NCBI GenBank assembly: GCA_949361645.1
Contig: OX442431.1
Location: forward strand, 5,894,473 to 5,958,472
DNA: 64,000 nucleotides
Direction: 5' to 3'
Source: Spongilla lacustris
Lineage: Eukaryota; Porifera; Demospongiae; Spongillida; Spongillidae
Both the position numbers and the translations under genes were made by a program. Within the stretch, counting starts at the first letter, position 1. The number at the start of each line of letters is the position of its first letter. The notes below the pieces were generated by a model. The model was given only the letters and a program-made list of their open reading frames with translations, had not been told where the DNA came from and made no database searches. Of this stretch, positions 1 to 11,700 are shown piece by piece.

Positions 1-1027
1 CGTACATGTAGATTGTATTAAATATGATAAGATATTAAAACTCATATGTGTATAAGATATTTACAATACATTACACAAAACATAATTTAACCAACTAAAG
101 TACTACAATTTTAACCTAGGGTAACCCTGCAACGTAAGCACACTGCCCAATTAACAGCAGCTAGAAATTTAGCATAATCTTAATTTGTGGTCGTTTAATC
201 TTGGTCAGTGGTTGAATAAAGCAGCTAGTATAAAATTAACACAATGCAAAGTATTTAATGCAATAATAATAAATTTTAGGTATATCAGTACAAAACTGAC
301 ACTGTTAATTTAATTTAATTTATTTTAGTTAAAATATATTTTCACAGGTTGCTTATCTTTTGATACATGAAATACTTAGGATGTTTTTAAAATCATATTT
401 ATGATCAAGTTAGTAGTTTAATTTAGTCAATCTTCTTTGATTGCAGGACTGCTTCTAAAGCAATTATGTTTTGCTTTCCTGATGTGCCAAATTAGGAGAT
501 GCCTCAAAGCATACATGCTAATAAGAGAATCAAGACAAGAATTGGAAGTATGCACACATGGTGCTACATTGTTTTTTTAACATCCATATTATAGCAAATA
601 CTGCCCTGGCAGCAGGCATATATGGAACGATACTAACCTATTATGGATTGGTATACTAGCCCCTAACTTAACAATCCATAATAGGTTAGTATCCTTCTGT
701 GCCTGCTGCCAGGGCGGTATTTGCTTAAATAAGGATAATAACTATTAGTATTTTCACCATAGATGGTCTGGAGATCAAGACTAACTGTGTCAGTGTGTGT
801 CCTGGTCTCTAATATAACTGAACAGATGGTCATACTCTCATAAAAGTAGATTCTCATGGCTAAATGGACAGGGATTGACTGTGTGCACCAACATGCAATG
901 TAGAGGAGGGGGAGGGGTGCAAACACAGAACTGTGCATGGGAAAGGAGAGACATGGAGGTTGTGACCTAAAGTTAATCATATGAATTCAAGAGATAGCAG
1001 GACAATGGGGATGTTGATATGTCTTAC
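1..1027. other. No exon recognised; intron or 3' flank of the distal SVOP-like gene
   Basis: AT-rich sequence. I see no open frame resembling the remaining exons of the SVOP-like gene that ends its visible part at 1028. By comparison with the proximal paralogue, the next exon should encode the hydrophilic Ser/Glu-rich loop, and it is probably left of the window. The only structured element is the foldback at 594-724. Confidence 0.5.
594..724. repeat. Foldback (long hairpin) repeat
   Basis: Two arms of about 50-56 nt (594-649 and 673-724) are nearly perfect reverse complements around a loop of about 23 nt. The outer ends read GCAAATAC on one side and GTATTTGC on the other. There is no coding content. 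It could be a small foldback MITE or a palindrome-type insertion; no target duplication is obvious. Confidence 0.75.
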
Positions 1028-2865
1028 CAGCATCTTTAATAAGACCTTCTTTCACTTCTTGTGTGACAAGCATACCCTACAATCCAAGATGCAAGAGGGT
1101 ATGTCATACCACAGCAATATGCCCACTCACCTCTAGAGGCTTCTTCCTGTTGAACCATGCCACCCTGTCCATCACCTTCTTGGCCTGGGCACCCTTCCCT
1201 TTGATCATGTAGAACCTCGCAGACTCAGGAACAAACTAAATAGAAAAATCAGTTTAGAAACATGCACGCACACACTTCTTAAAAATATTTATGCAATTGC
1301 ATGTGGACATGTATGGATTTGTTGCACAGGCTCACAGGGAGGAAGAATATGACCAAAGCCAGGGGGGAGGCGGCCATGGCTAGGTACCAGTGCCATCCTA
1401 GACGTTCCACCACAGCCAGTGCCAGGAGAGATCCAAAGATACTCCCTAGTCCCCAGTACACCTGCACAGTTACAATGTTATTTGTTGTTATGACAACATA
1501 AACATAACCTTTACCGCATATCCTATTTATTGTACCATACCAAGCGAATTCCAAATAAAACACTCCCTCACTTCATACAAACACAGCACAACACCACACT
1601 AGCTCACATCCAGTAGCACGATGCACAATCCTCTGGCCTTTTTCGGAAGGAACTCTGAATAATAGGTCACCCTGAAATTCAAGGGTGCTCATGCAGCCCA
1701 GCAATGGGGTTAATCCATGCCAAGCAACATACGACTGTGAAACTCCACCAGCTGATATGCCCACTCCAAAGCGGCACACCAGTAACCAAGGGTAACCAAA
1801 TTGTTTTGTGTTTGGAACTGGGGCAGCACTGAGCAGTCCAAATACCAGGATCAGTACTGCACACAGACCTAAGCTCTGATTGCAGAGAGAGACTCACATT
1901 AAAATTTAAAATATGACAGGCAAATTCTTTATATGAAGACATACTTTTTTTCTTCCAAACATGTCAGCAATGGATCCCCAGAAAATAGCACCAATTAGAA
2001 ATCCAACAAAAACAACCTGTGCAGGAATGCCGGTAATTTTGAACAATAAAGTGTACAATACGAGGCTATATCATGGTGTATGGATATGGCCGGCTAACAG
2101 GTATGTTAAAAGAAGTTGGGCTGTGTGCCTTGGCTATAAAGCACTGTAGCCATGAATCGAAACTGATTACAGCTTATTGTAAACAAGCTTATATGGGAGG
2201 GGCAGGATCACATGACCCCTATAGATTGGCTACTGAGGAGAAGGGCAAGATCACATGACTCATACGGCCATATTGTTGGGGTGGGGGGGAGGGGGAAGGA
2301 TCACATGATTCTTACAGTCGTAATGTTGGCTTCATCAGATGGGGAGAGGTTCCAGTCACACTTGACGAGGGGAGAGAGGACTGAGAGGATCATGAGCTCC
2401 ATGGCATCTGCAAGCTGTGAGAAGGTCGTTATTGCATGTGCACGTCATGTATGGAGTGTGCAATCACTGTGTATATCTACAACAAGAGATAGAAGATCGA
2501 GGGGAGGGGTGGAGCTATGTAGTGCGGAGGCGGTTTTGGGGGAGTGGCTAGTTGGGCGTAGCCCGAACTTCGCGTACTGGCGAAGGTCAGGCTACGCCCA
2601 ACTAGGAAGTTGCCCTTTCCATTAGTACGCATAGGACAGCTGCAATAAAGGCTCTTACCCAGATCAGGCCGCAGAATACTGTGATGAAGATCTGGAAGAA
2701 GCCAAATCCGAGCTTCTCCACAGCTTCGTCGATCGTGAACACATCTCGCACTGAGGGATCAGATATCTTCTCCGCCTCCCCATTAGCATCTTTAATCAAA
2801 CTGGTATCTTTATTAAAGTCCTTCGTATCACTGGTTCTGTCGTTAATTAGACTTCGTGCGTCCAT
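1028..2865 (-). CDS. SVOP/SV2-like major facilitator transporter, distal paralogue (3' part outside window)
   Basis: Eight exons are visible with GT/AG borders and consistent phases: 2659-2865, 2316-2414, 1945-2016, 1733-1875, 1608-1671, 1336-1461, 1131-1235 and 1028-1076. The ATG is at 2865. The product starts with a hydrophilic acidic N-terminus, then the family signature of the first helices: FTIDEAVEKLGFGFFQ, LADAMELMILSVL, and GFLIGAIFWGSIADMFGRKK, the MFS loop 2-3 motif (G-X3-D-X2-G-R-K/R). YYSEFLPKKARG and VYWGLGSIFGSLLAL follow. These are typical of SV2-related proteins (SVOP), 12-helix organic-solute transporters of vesicle or plasma membranes; the substrate is unknown. About the first half of the protein is present. 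The paralogue at 5787-14751 has the same exon borders, except that here the first two coding exons are one. The remaining exons are presumably beyond position 1. Confidence 0.85.
2551..2602. mobile_element. TA-flanked MITE, minimal copy
   Basis: A 52-bp element made almost only of two inverted repeats, beginning GTTGGGCGTAGCCCGA and ending with its complement. It is flanked by TA at 2549-2550 and 2603-2604. The same terminal repeat bounds a longer copy at 20115-20221, also between TA dinucleotides. A TA target duplication is the mark of Tc1/mariner-type movement. This copy lies in the first intron of the distal SVOP-like gene. Confidence 0.7.
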
Positions 2866-3902
2866 GCGAATTCCACCCCTTTAAAATAAATCATAGTGGA
2901 TGTGACGTCATAGTCTCTATCGTCGTCATCAAATGTTTATTGCCGGCCGGGCGCGCGCCAGGGAGCCACTGCAATATGATTACCTCATAAATGTATATCA
3001 TGGTGTCAATGGCATGAGTTTTCTGCACAGCATAATTGTTAATCAAGTTGTACTGGCTAGTGTCACCATTTGGAAGTCAGTTACTGCCACCAAATGCTTC
3101 CGTTTCTGTAGTGTCATAAGGAAAATAGATAACAAAATCGGAGGAATTAATAATCTCTTTGACTTTTCCACTAACAGCATAGTGTTCACTCCACGAGCTC
3201 CGAAGTTGCTCTTGCTCCAATTTTCCACCGCTTTTTTACTGTCAAAATTTTTGGCATAAACCCCCACAAAACTTCATTGTGAAATACAAATCCATCCCTG
3301 TGATTACCTAGACAATGGAAATTGTACATATATATATATACTTGTGTTGTGGCCTCTCTGGATAACCAGTTTTACAGGAAAGCGGCACTGGTTTTAGCCG
3401 GTAGTTATGCACTGATATATTGTCGTACTGGAGATCTCATTGGCCTGATCGTTCAGCTCATTGCAAATACCGAACGAAAGGACGAAAATACTGACACGGT
3501 TTACCGTTTGTCCGATGTCGAAATACCGGAGAGTAAAAGAGGTTGTATACGTACACTAATAGCTTCACTGAGAGTTGGTCGACATACTCGACGTACTCGC
3601 TTCCGTGCCAATCCCGCTACTAGGATCCGTCAGCTGCAGGCGAGTCGCGAAGCTATATTGTATACATCGGTGGTTGTGTTGGCAAATAACATATATTTTA
3701 ACGCGTCCTGTATCTGACAGGACACATATAAACGTGTCGTGTTAACAAGCAGACTTAAGTTTCAAGTTAAGGCTCGTTGCTAGGTTAAAGTTATTTCAAT
3801 ATTTCGGAGAACGGGGCTACTGTGTGCATACCATAGATAAATTTAAACTATATGCATCGGGTCTGGTCACGAGACTGGATTTAGGGGCGTGTCAAAACCG
3901 AA
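2866..3902. other. Intergenic space between the distal transporter and the DUF5648 gene
   Basis: This holds the divergent upstream regions of the minus-strand transporter (ATG at 2865) and the plus-strand gene at 3903. A TATA-like CATATAAA stretch lies near 3724-3731. The open frames here are short with no recognisable domain, and I do not call them genes. Confidence 0.4.
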
Positions 3903-4376
3903 ATGGACACATGCTTTGGATACGCACCCTTCTATCGATACTGGAATGGTGTCGAGCATTTCTATACAGTCAATATCAACGAGATTGGGACGGCGATACC
4001 TGACCAGGTGGGGAAGTTTAACTACAAGTCCGAAGGAGTGCAGTGCATTGTTTGTACGAGACCCGAGAAGGGTACCCTACCATTGTACCGCTATTGGAAT
4101 GGAAAAGATCACTTCTATACAACAAGTGCCGACGAGATTGGTGTTATTTCTGCCGGAGTGACAGGAAAACATGGATACACATTCGAATCGATCGCAGCCT
4201 ATTGTTACGGAGAAAAGAAGGAGAACAACGTCCCGCTGTATCGTTACTGGAACGGTGTGGAACATTTTTACACAACTAATCCTGTGGAGATAGGAACGGT
4301 TACTCCAGGAGAGGTTGGAAATCACAAGTACAGGTCTGAAGGTGTAGCTGGTTATGTATTACCGTACGCCCTTTAG
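3903..4376 (+). CDS. DUF5648-type repeat protein, three repeats, intronless
   Basis: A 157-residue protein built from three tandem repeats of about 45-50 residues. Each starts with a PLYRYWNG[V/K][E/D]HFYTT-like core followed by an EIG[T/V] turn and a G-[K/N]-Y-x-[S/F]E segment. The cores lie near residues 9-25, 57-72 and 107-122. The pattern matches the family known as DUF5648 (repeat of unknown function), found in bacteria, fungi and some invertebrates. No signal peptide or membrane segment is visible, and no catalytic residues can be named. The start is the first ATG of the frame. There is no intron, unlike the flanking transporter genes. A TATA-like stretch lies about 175 bases upstream. 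Its function is unknown, and acquisition from a microbe is possible but not shown here. Confidence 0.75.
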   Translation: MDTCFGYAPFYRYWNGVEHFYTVNINEIGTAIPDQVGKFNYKSEGVQCIVCTRPEKGTLPLYRYWNGKDHFYTTSADEIGVISAGVTGKHGYTFESIAAYCYGEKKENNVPLYRYWNGVEHFYTTNPVEIGTVTPGEVGNHKYRSEGVAGYVLPYAL

Positions 4377-5786
4377 AGCTTAACCGGTACATGTATAATA
4401 TATAGTGTGTGTTAACACCGGCCGCGTATCATATAATTTATTATATACTAGACTACTGGCAAAACTTTGATTAAGAGCGAAGTCACAGCTAGAGTTTTGA
4501 TATATCACTGATAGATCATATTTGAAGATGATATCAAACAAAACCATACAAGTGGAAGACTAGGGTCAAAATGTAATTAGTCCGGCCGGACAAAATATGC
4601 CCGCGAGTTTATAAGATTAAAAAAAAGCACCAGAAACTGCTACTCGAGTGCTACATGTATAGAGAGATGTATGCGGCTGAAAACGAAGATCTGGTTGACT
4701 ATTACTTGATTGATGGGAGGTATCCTGAGGGTCTTCTAAAAAAAAAAACACACACACACACACACAAAAGGACAAAAGGTAAATAAACATTATGGCTTCG
4801 ATCAAGAAAGTAAATATGGTAAGTGTTAAATAATATCTCAGAAGTTGAAAGCTATGCATCTCTGGCTCAAGATGAAGTCCAACAGGATACCTTGGTTGAC
4901 TACAGAAGTTAAGAAAATGATTAGAAGGGGTGTGTGGCTGAGTGATCAGATTGTAGATGCTGGTCAGAAACTACTGAAATTAAAGTATCATGTAATAAGG
5001 TCTATGCTTGGCTATATATGTCATAAGATCTGTGGTTATGTACCATCTAATGCTTTAGCCCAATCCTCCAAAGCTAACAAATAATTACACTGATCGATGT
5101 GTAAGTGAACACTGAGTATTCCTATACAAACCAGGCTTTTTGATTCAGAGTCACGTAACAGTGTGCGCAATGGTTGCAAGTCTTAGGAGATTCAGACTGA
5201 GGTTTCAGAACTCGAAAAATCACGAGACCAGTTTCCTCATATAGTGTTGCACATAAAGCGAACTGCATTATGAGAATATTATCACACATAAAAATACGTG
5301 CACATACATAACAGACAGATAGTTCAGATCAATGATTGATTGCACCATCCTGCACATGAGAAGAATGTACAAATTCAACAGTTAGCTTTCCTGACATGCA
5401 CAGGGTATTACACATGCTGACTATTTTACAAACAGGCCCATGTAGCACCCATGGGGCATACATATTAGGATACTGAGTACTTAAAGTTTGTGGATAATGC
5501 TCTTGTTAGCTGTATAATTATTGGGTAGCTAGGAATCATTTCAGTTGCCTAATGCAGTGAACATGTATGCCAGTGGTTGATTGCGGTTGGCGGATCTGTC
5601 TTTATGGGCATGATCTATGTACATGTATATACATACATGTACATGCATCATTTCCTGGAAAGCATAGTAAAATATAACCACGTGCAATAAGACAGGTCAT
5701 AAGGTTACATAATGGTGTAGCAGGTATGTACTTGGAATGTTGTGTCACTCTGAAAGCAAAGTGTACTGTAAAATCACTGCACTTAC
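4377..5786. other. No gene recognised; probably includes the last exon of the proximal transporter
   Basis: An (AC)n tract lies near 4749-4766. The proximal SVOP-like gene leaves its last recognised exon at 5787 in phase 0 with a good donor, so a short terminal exon should lie here on the minus strand. One candidate is a CAG acceptor near 5352 followed by a six-codon frame and a TGA, but I cannot confirm it. The plus-strand frame at 4845-5084 has no known domain. Confidence 0.35.
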
Positions 5787-8700
5787 TCTCAAAGCCTTTC
5801 CCTTGGTCTCAATAGGCAGAGCCAATGATGCCACACCCACCAGGAAGGACAGTCCAGCGTACAATCCAACAGGAATGGCATAATTCACCTTATATGACAC
5901 CTATATGAACAAGTATAAAAAGTATTTTATAATGATGGCATCACCACCACAATATGATGCATGTAACATTAAGGTGAAGGGAAGTACCATAACAGGTGGT
6001 CATGCAAAGAGTTCATTACACGGCAAGGTCCACCTTTTTTGTTCATTATATACAAACTTGATAACTAAGTTGGTGTTATTTGCCTGCCAAGAAGTAGAAA
6101 GAGAAACGAGGACACATGCATGTTGAAGTTATGCGATTTCGAAATTGCACTGAAATTGGGGGGCAATTTTAATATCGGAGGACAATTTCGAGATCGGTAC
6201 GCAATTTCGAAATTCTTAAATTGCGCAATGCAAATTTGAAATTTACAAACCACGCAGAACATATACATTAGTTCATACTTTATAATGTGTGATGGGGGCG
6301 TGATGTAATTTGTGAATGCTCCCACATGACAATGCTGCACACTACCAGAAAATTGAAAAATTGAAAATCTGAGGTCATTGCCATTGCACAGAGAATGTTG
6401 ATTAAGACTTTATTATTCTTTTGCAATTTAACTCTTTGTGTTTATTTGCATAAATTCTCATTGCCACAACAGCGCAACTCCAGATTTGTGTTCTTTGTGA
6501 GATTAGGTGTGAAGTAGGGAGAGACTACTAGTATGTGAGGTACAGTATAATGAATAAGTACACCATTTTCCAAATTCATGTTACTATACATAAACTGCTT
6601 CCATTGCATCCCTTGGTTTACATATTATGTTTGCACATTTTTTTTGTTTTTAGGGAGTGGGGGGGAGAAGTGCCATGTTTGTTTTAGGCAGCAATCAGTT
6701 TGTGGCGTAATGTATGCAATACATGATGGCCAGTTTTCAGGTGCAACCTATGCAGATACACATTCTGCACCCAAGGAGGTGACATGGTGCTCAAAGATTT
6801 TTCAATCATGACACTATCCAGTTGCTATAGATTTAACCCCACTTAAGCTAACTCTAGTGTCATCCTAAGTCACATGACCTTAATGGCGGCCACATAAGTA
6901 TAAAAACTCCAGCTTGAACTTTAAACTGCATGTCTTGATTGTAGACATTGTAACTAGGATTTTTTTTTTTTACACACTAGCATTCATGTTTGGCAGTGGT
7001 AAATGAGTCCCAGTGCTCTTCATGGTGCCATTTTATATATCAGCTATGATGTCAGAGGTCCATAGTCAGTTGACAGTTGACAGCCAATTGCCTGGTTAAC
7101 TTGGGCAGTCATGCCTACAATACCAGATGTTGACTAGACAACTTCCAATGGGATATTCCAAAGTCTTAAAAATAGCAATCATATCTATTTATAGCTCACT
7201 TTTGGTTAACCACAATGGACGATGTCAGCTATGAAGATTGAAATAGCTTGATTTCTGTGCATGAATTAGGTGTACATGTACATGTAGCCTTAACAAACAG
7301 GCACACATAATTGAATTTGGTTCTTCTATAAGCTAGTGGTCTTATAATCCATGTACAGAATAACAGCAGTCATGAGTGTGTGCTTCTGTGCACATCCATG
7401 CGAATATATATATATATATACATGTATAACTATTATATATTTTTAAAAACATCTGAATTATGTATTATCTTTCACCTGGGCAACATAAGGTGTGACGATG
7501 GCTCCAACCCTAGCAGCTGCCACATGCACTCCCATGCCTATGGCACGCACATTGGTCGGGTACACCTCTGGGGTGTAGGCATAGGCAGCTTGGAACGCTC
7601 CTGTAGCCAGACCACGAATCAGAAACAGGAACATGGTGGTCACAGCTCTGTGCAGAAATGGGATGGAGGGAAAGGGGTGGAGAGGGGGTGACATGAGTAT
7701 TCATTCATTGGTAGGGGGACATGAGTATTCATTGGTAGGGTTCACACATACACACCTGCACACATCCATGCACACTTGCACACATACACAACTGTACACA
7801 CCCACACACACTTGCACACATACACATCTGCACACCTACACACACATGTACACCTGCCCACATGTACACACACACACATGCACACCAGCACTGCACTAAG
7901 GGCACTTACGGTGGAGCACAAACAAACAGTAACAAGAACCCAGCCACACATCCAAAGAACTCAGCCGCCATTGTTATTTTTCGACCAATCAGTTCAATAA
8001 TCAACAGGGTCAGAAAGATGCCTACGAACGCAGTGGCACAATGGGTAAGGGAGGGGGAGGGGCTAAAGGCAATAAGGATACACACTGAGGTCAGTGTTGT
8101 CATGACTACAGCATGTATCATGTAGCCACACCCGCACTTCCTACCTGCTCACCTGGAAATTCAGCAGCAGAAGTCCAAGTGATGAAGAGATAGTCACTTT
8201 GGTCAAATTGCTTACAGGTGCAGTTTTCAAAGGTGGAATTGCATGCAGTAGTGTTGAGGACACCTGATGGGAAGAAAGTAAGGCAAGGGGTACAGCAGTA
8301 AAGGGAGGAGGGGAGGAGGTCTAGGGGGGGGGGGGGGGGGGGGGGGCTTGCAAAGAGGTGGAATAAAGGTAATGGTGGAGCAGCAGGGAGGCGGGACTAG
8401 GGAGGCGGAGCTACTAGGGGAGGGTCGAGGTCAACAAACTCATCCATTTTTACATACAAACTACCTAGTTTCCCACACAGCCATCTTACCACAGTAGGTG
8501 TTCTCCACCAATATGCTTGATGTCAGCAAGACCACTCCATAGTAAAGCAGGGCACACCCAAACCTATGGGTGGGTGTGCACCAATTAAAAGCACATTTAA
8601 AATAACATCACATGACTCCAATCATCACCAAAACCACATATTAAATCTTATAATGGGCCTAGTTTGCATGTAGGTATTAGGGGGGAGGATCTACTGTAGG

Positions 8701-11700
8701 GCAGGGGGAGGGTCTACTGTAGGGCAGGGGGAGGGTCTACTGTAGAGCAGGAGGAGGGTCTACTGTAGAGCAGGAGGAGGGTCTACTGTAGGGCAGGGGG
8801 AGGGTCTACTGTAGGGCAGGGGGAGGATCTACTGTAGGGCAGGGGGAGGGTCTACTGTAGGGCAGGGGGAGGGTCTACTGTAGGGCAGGGGGAGGGTCTA
8901 CTGTAGGGCAGGGGGAGGGTCTACTGTAGGGCAGGGGGAGGGTCTACTGTAGGGCAGGGGGAGGGTCTACTGTAGGGCAGGGGGAGGGTCTACTGTAGGG
9001 CAGGGGGAGGGTCTACTGTAGGGCAGGGGGAGGGTCTACTGTATGGCAGGGGGAGGGTCTACTGTAGGGCAGGGGGAGGGTCTACTGTAGGGCAGGGGGA
9101 GGGTCTACTGTAGGGCAGGGGGAGGGTCTACTGTAGAGCAGGGGGAGGGTCAGAGGAACAATACATATCCTATAATGTCATATTGCCCTGCCCACCTCCC
9201 CTGCCTGAAGGCTTTAATGTGGACCCTCCATGGTCTACAGTACACTCATCTGTACTCAATGAGACCTCAAGTGGCACCATTGCTTCCAATCGCCTCTGCA
9301 TGCAAGTCCTCACCAGATGAGCAAGAGGAGTACTGTGGTCTTCCACATCCCCTTGGAGAACAGTGTGGCAAAGATGTCCAGTTGATGATGGATTTTTGCA
9401 TACCACTTGCTACTTTTGGTAGGCACCTAAATGTTGGACACCCAGCAATGATGGACACCCAGCAATGATGGACACCCATGGACACCCAGCAATGATGGAC
9501 ACCCATGGACACCCAGCAATGATGGACACCCAGCAATGATGGACACCCAGCAGTGATGGACACCCATGGACACCCAGCAATGATGGACACCCAGCAATGA
9601 TGGACACCCAGCAATGATGGACACCCATGGACACCCAGCAATGATGGACACCCAGCAATGATGGACACCCATGGACACCCAGCAATGATGGACACCCATG
9701 GACACCCAGCAATGATGGACACCCAGCAATGATGGACACCCAGTAATGATGGACACCCATGGACACCCAGCAATGATGGACACCCAGCAATGATGGACAC
9801 CCAAACCTTCTTCATGCATGTGAGCAGTATGTATCCCATAATAAAATGTACATCGTAATACACAGTTCAATCATACATAGTATACTATCTACATGTACAA
9901 TCAATCAATTGAAAAATTCTACCAGCACAGAAAATGTACATGCACTCCAATTCTAAAATCAGTAGTTATTTAACCACTATTATTTAATCTTGATTATGAA
10001 TTTCAACTTGGACAAATACAGGTATTTAGAACAGCAAGTGCATGCACGGATCTGGGGAATACCGGTAGAGATGTGGACCACCTTTTAGAGTATCATGTGC
10101 CATGTGTCCTGTTGAACACAGACAGCTCACAATTAATGCACACCCGCTCACCTTACTGAAGTCAGCACCTTCGTCACCAAGGAGTGGTTCCTTGTCCATT
10201 AGGTTATCTTCAGCTGCTGACCCACTAGTGTGGTTCACACTTCTGTTCAGCAACATTGGAGACTCTGATTCAGAAGGAGTAGTACCAGCTATTGTAGTGA
10301 ACAACACAGTACAGCGGTGATAGATTGGAGCACACAAAGGAGACAGGATAGGGTGGGGGGAGAGACAGGATGAGGGGGAGAAGACAGGACGGGGGAGGGG
10401 ACAGGATGAGGGCGGAGGAGACAGGATGAGGGGGAATGGACAGGATGAGGGGGAGGAAACAGGACGGGGGAGGGGACAGGACTGGGGAGGGGGACAGGAC
10501 TGGGGAGGGGACAGGACTGGGGAGGGGACAGGACTGGGGAGGGGACAGGACTGGGGAGGGGACAGGACTGGGGAGGGGACAGGACTGGGGAGGGGACAGG
10601 ACTGGGGAGGGGACAGGACTGGGGAGGGGACAGGATGGGGAGGGGGGACAGGATGGGGGGAGGGACAGGATGGGGGGGAGGGACAGGATGGGGGAAGAGA
10701 CAAAATGGGGGAGGGAATAGGGGATAGGATGGGGGAGGGGACAGGATGGGGGAAGGGACAAAATGGGGGGGAAGGATATCGAACCTAACAATACTCTGTC
10801 AGCCACATGTCCAAGGCAATCAGGCTTATAGCCATGTCATGTGTGCTGCTATAACATGTGGAGGCAGAACTCCATGTAGTCAATCTAACTCTTTACATAC
10901 ATGTGTACCCCATAGGACATCCTATACATGTGTACCCCATAGGACATCCTGAACATGTGTACCCCATAGGACATCCTGAACATGTGTACCCCATAGGACA
11001 TCCTATACATGTGTACCCCATAGGACATCCTATACATGTGTACCCCATAGGACATCCTATACATGTGTACCCCATAGGACATCCTTACATACACATGTGT
11101 ACGTACAATCACTACCATAGTATCAACACATGTTTGCTGTTTCACTGCTGTTAATATTACTGACCCCTAATTCTATCGTGTCTGAAGATAAACTTGGCTA
11201 GCTGGCAAAGCAATCCATATTTCTTATTGATGCCCACAATGGGGGAGGGGGGAGGGGGCGCTCTTAATATGAGCCCAAGAACTGAATAACAGAATAACAG
11301 ATAAATCTGATGATTAATAATCGACACACCATACAAAGAAACGTGAAAACACTCTGACCAGTAGGTTATATGTACAATGTAGGTATGTTATTAATAGTGT
11401 GTGGTCAAATTTCAAGACAGCAAGAAAAGATGAGAGCATGCATATGTGATGGAACACTTCTCACCTGACGTAGCAGCATTTCTGATGAGACGTTCTTTTT
11501 CCTCTTGTGTAACCAGTGTGCCCTACAAGTGCAAAACATCATATTTCTAATAACATGTAAACATCAAGTGGTTATTAGCCCACTGGGGTATCTTCTCCCT
11601 CCTCCTTTTCCCTCCCTCTCCCTCCGGAGCTCCTCTCCCTCCCTCTTCCTCTCTCCCTCCCTCTTCCTCTCTCCCTCCTCTTCCTCCCTCTTCCTCTCTC

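Noticed and set aside
3322..3717. 131-codon plus-strand frame
   Set aside because: No domain, codon use and composition like the surrounding non-coding DNA, low-complexity start in a TA repeat.
7776..8125. His/Thr-rich frames over the CA repeat
   Set aside because: Microsatellite artefact. The real exon here is 7910-8021 on the minus strand.
9267..9870. Long minus-strand frames with GCPSLLGVH-type repeats
   Set aside because: They are translations of a 17/10-bp minisatellite inside an intron; several frames are open at once.
10026..10806. Pro/Ser/Cys-rich and Gly-rich frames on both strands
   Set aside because: An artefact of the 18-bp G-rich array. Only the part at 10152-10288 is a real exon, in its own frame.
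10858..11154. Frames encoding YPIGHPIHV repeats
   Set aside because: A 27-bp minisatellite stays open because its unit is divisible by three.
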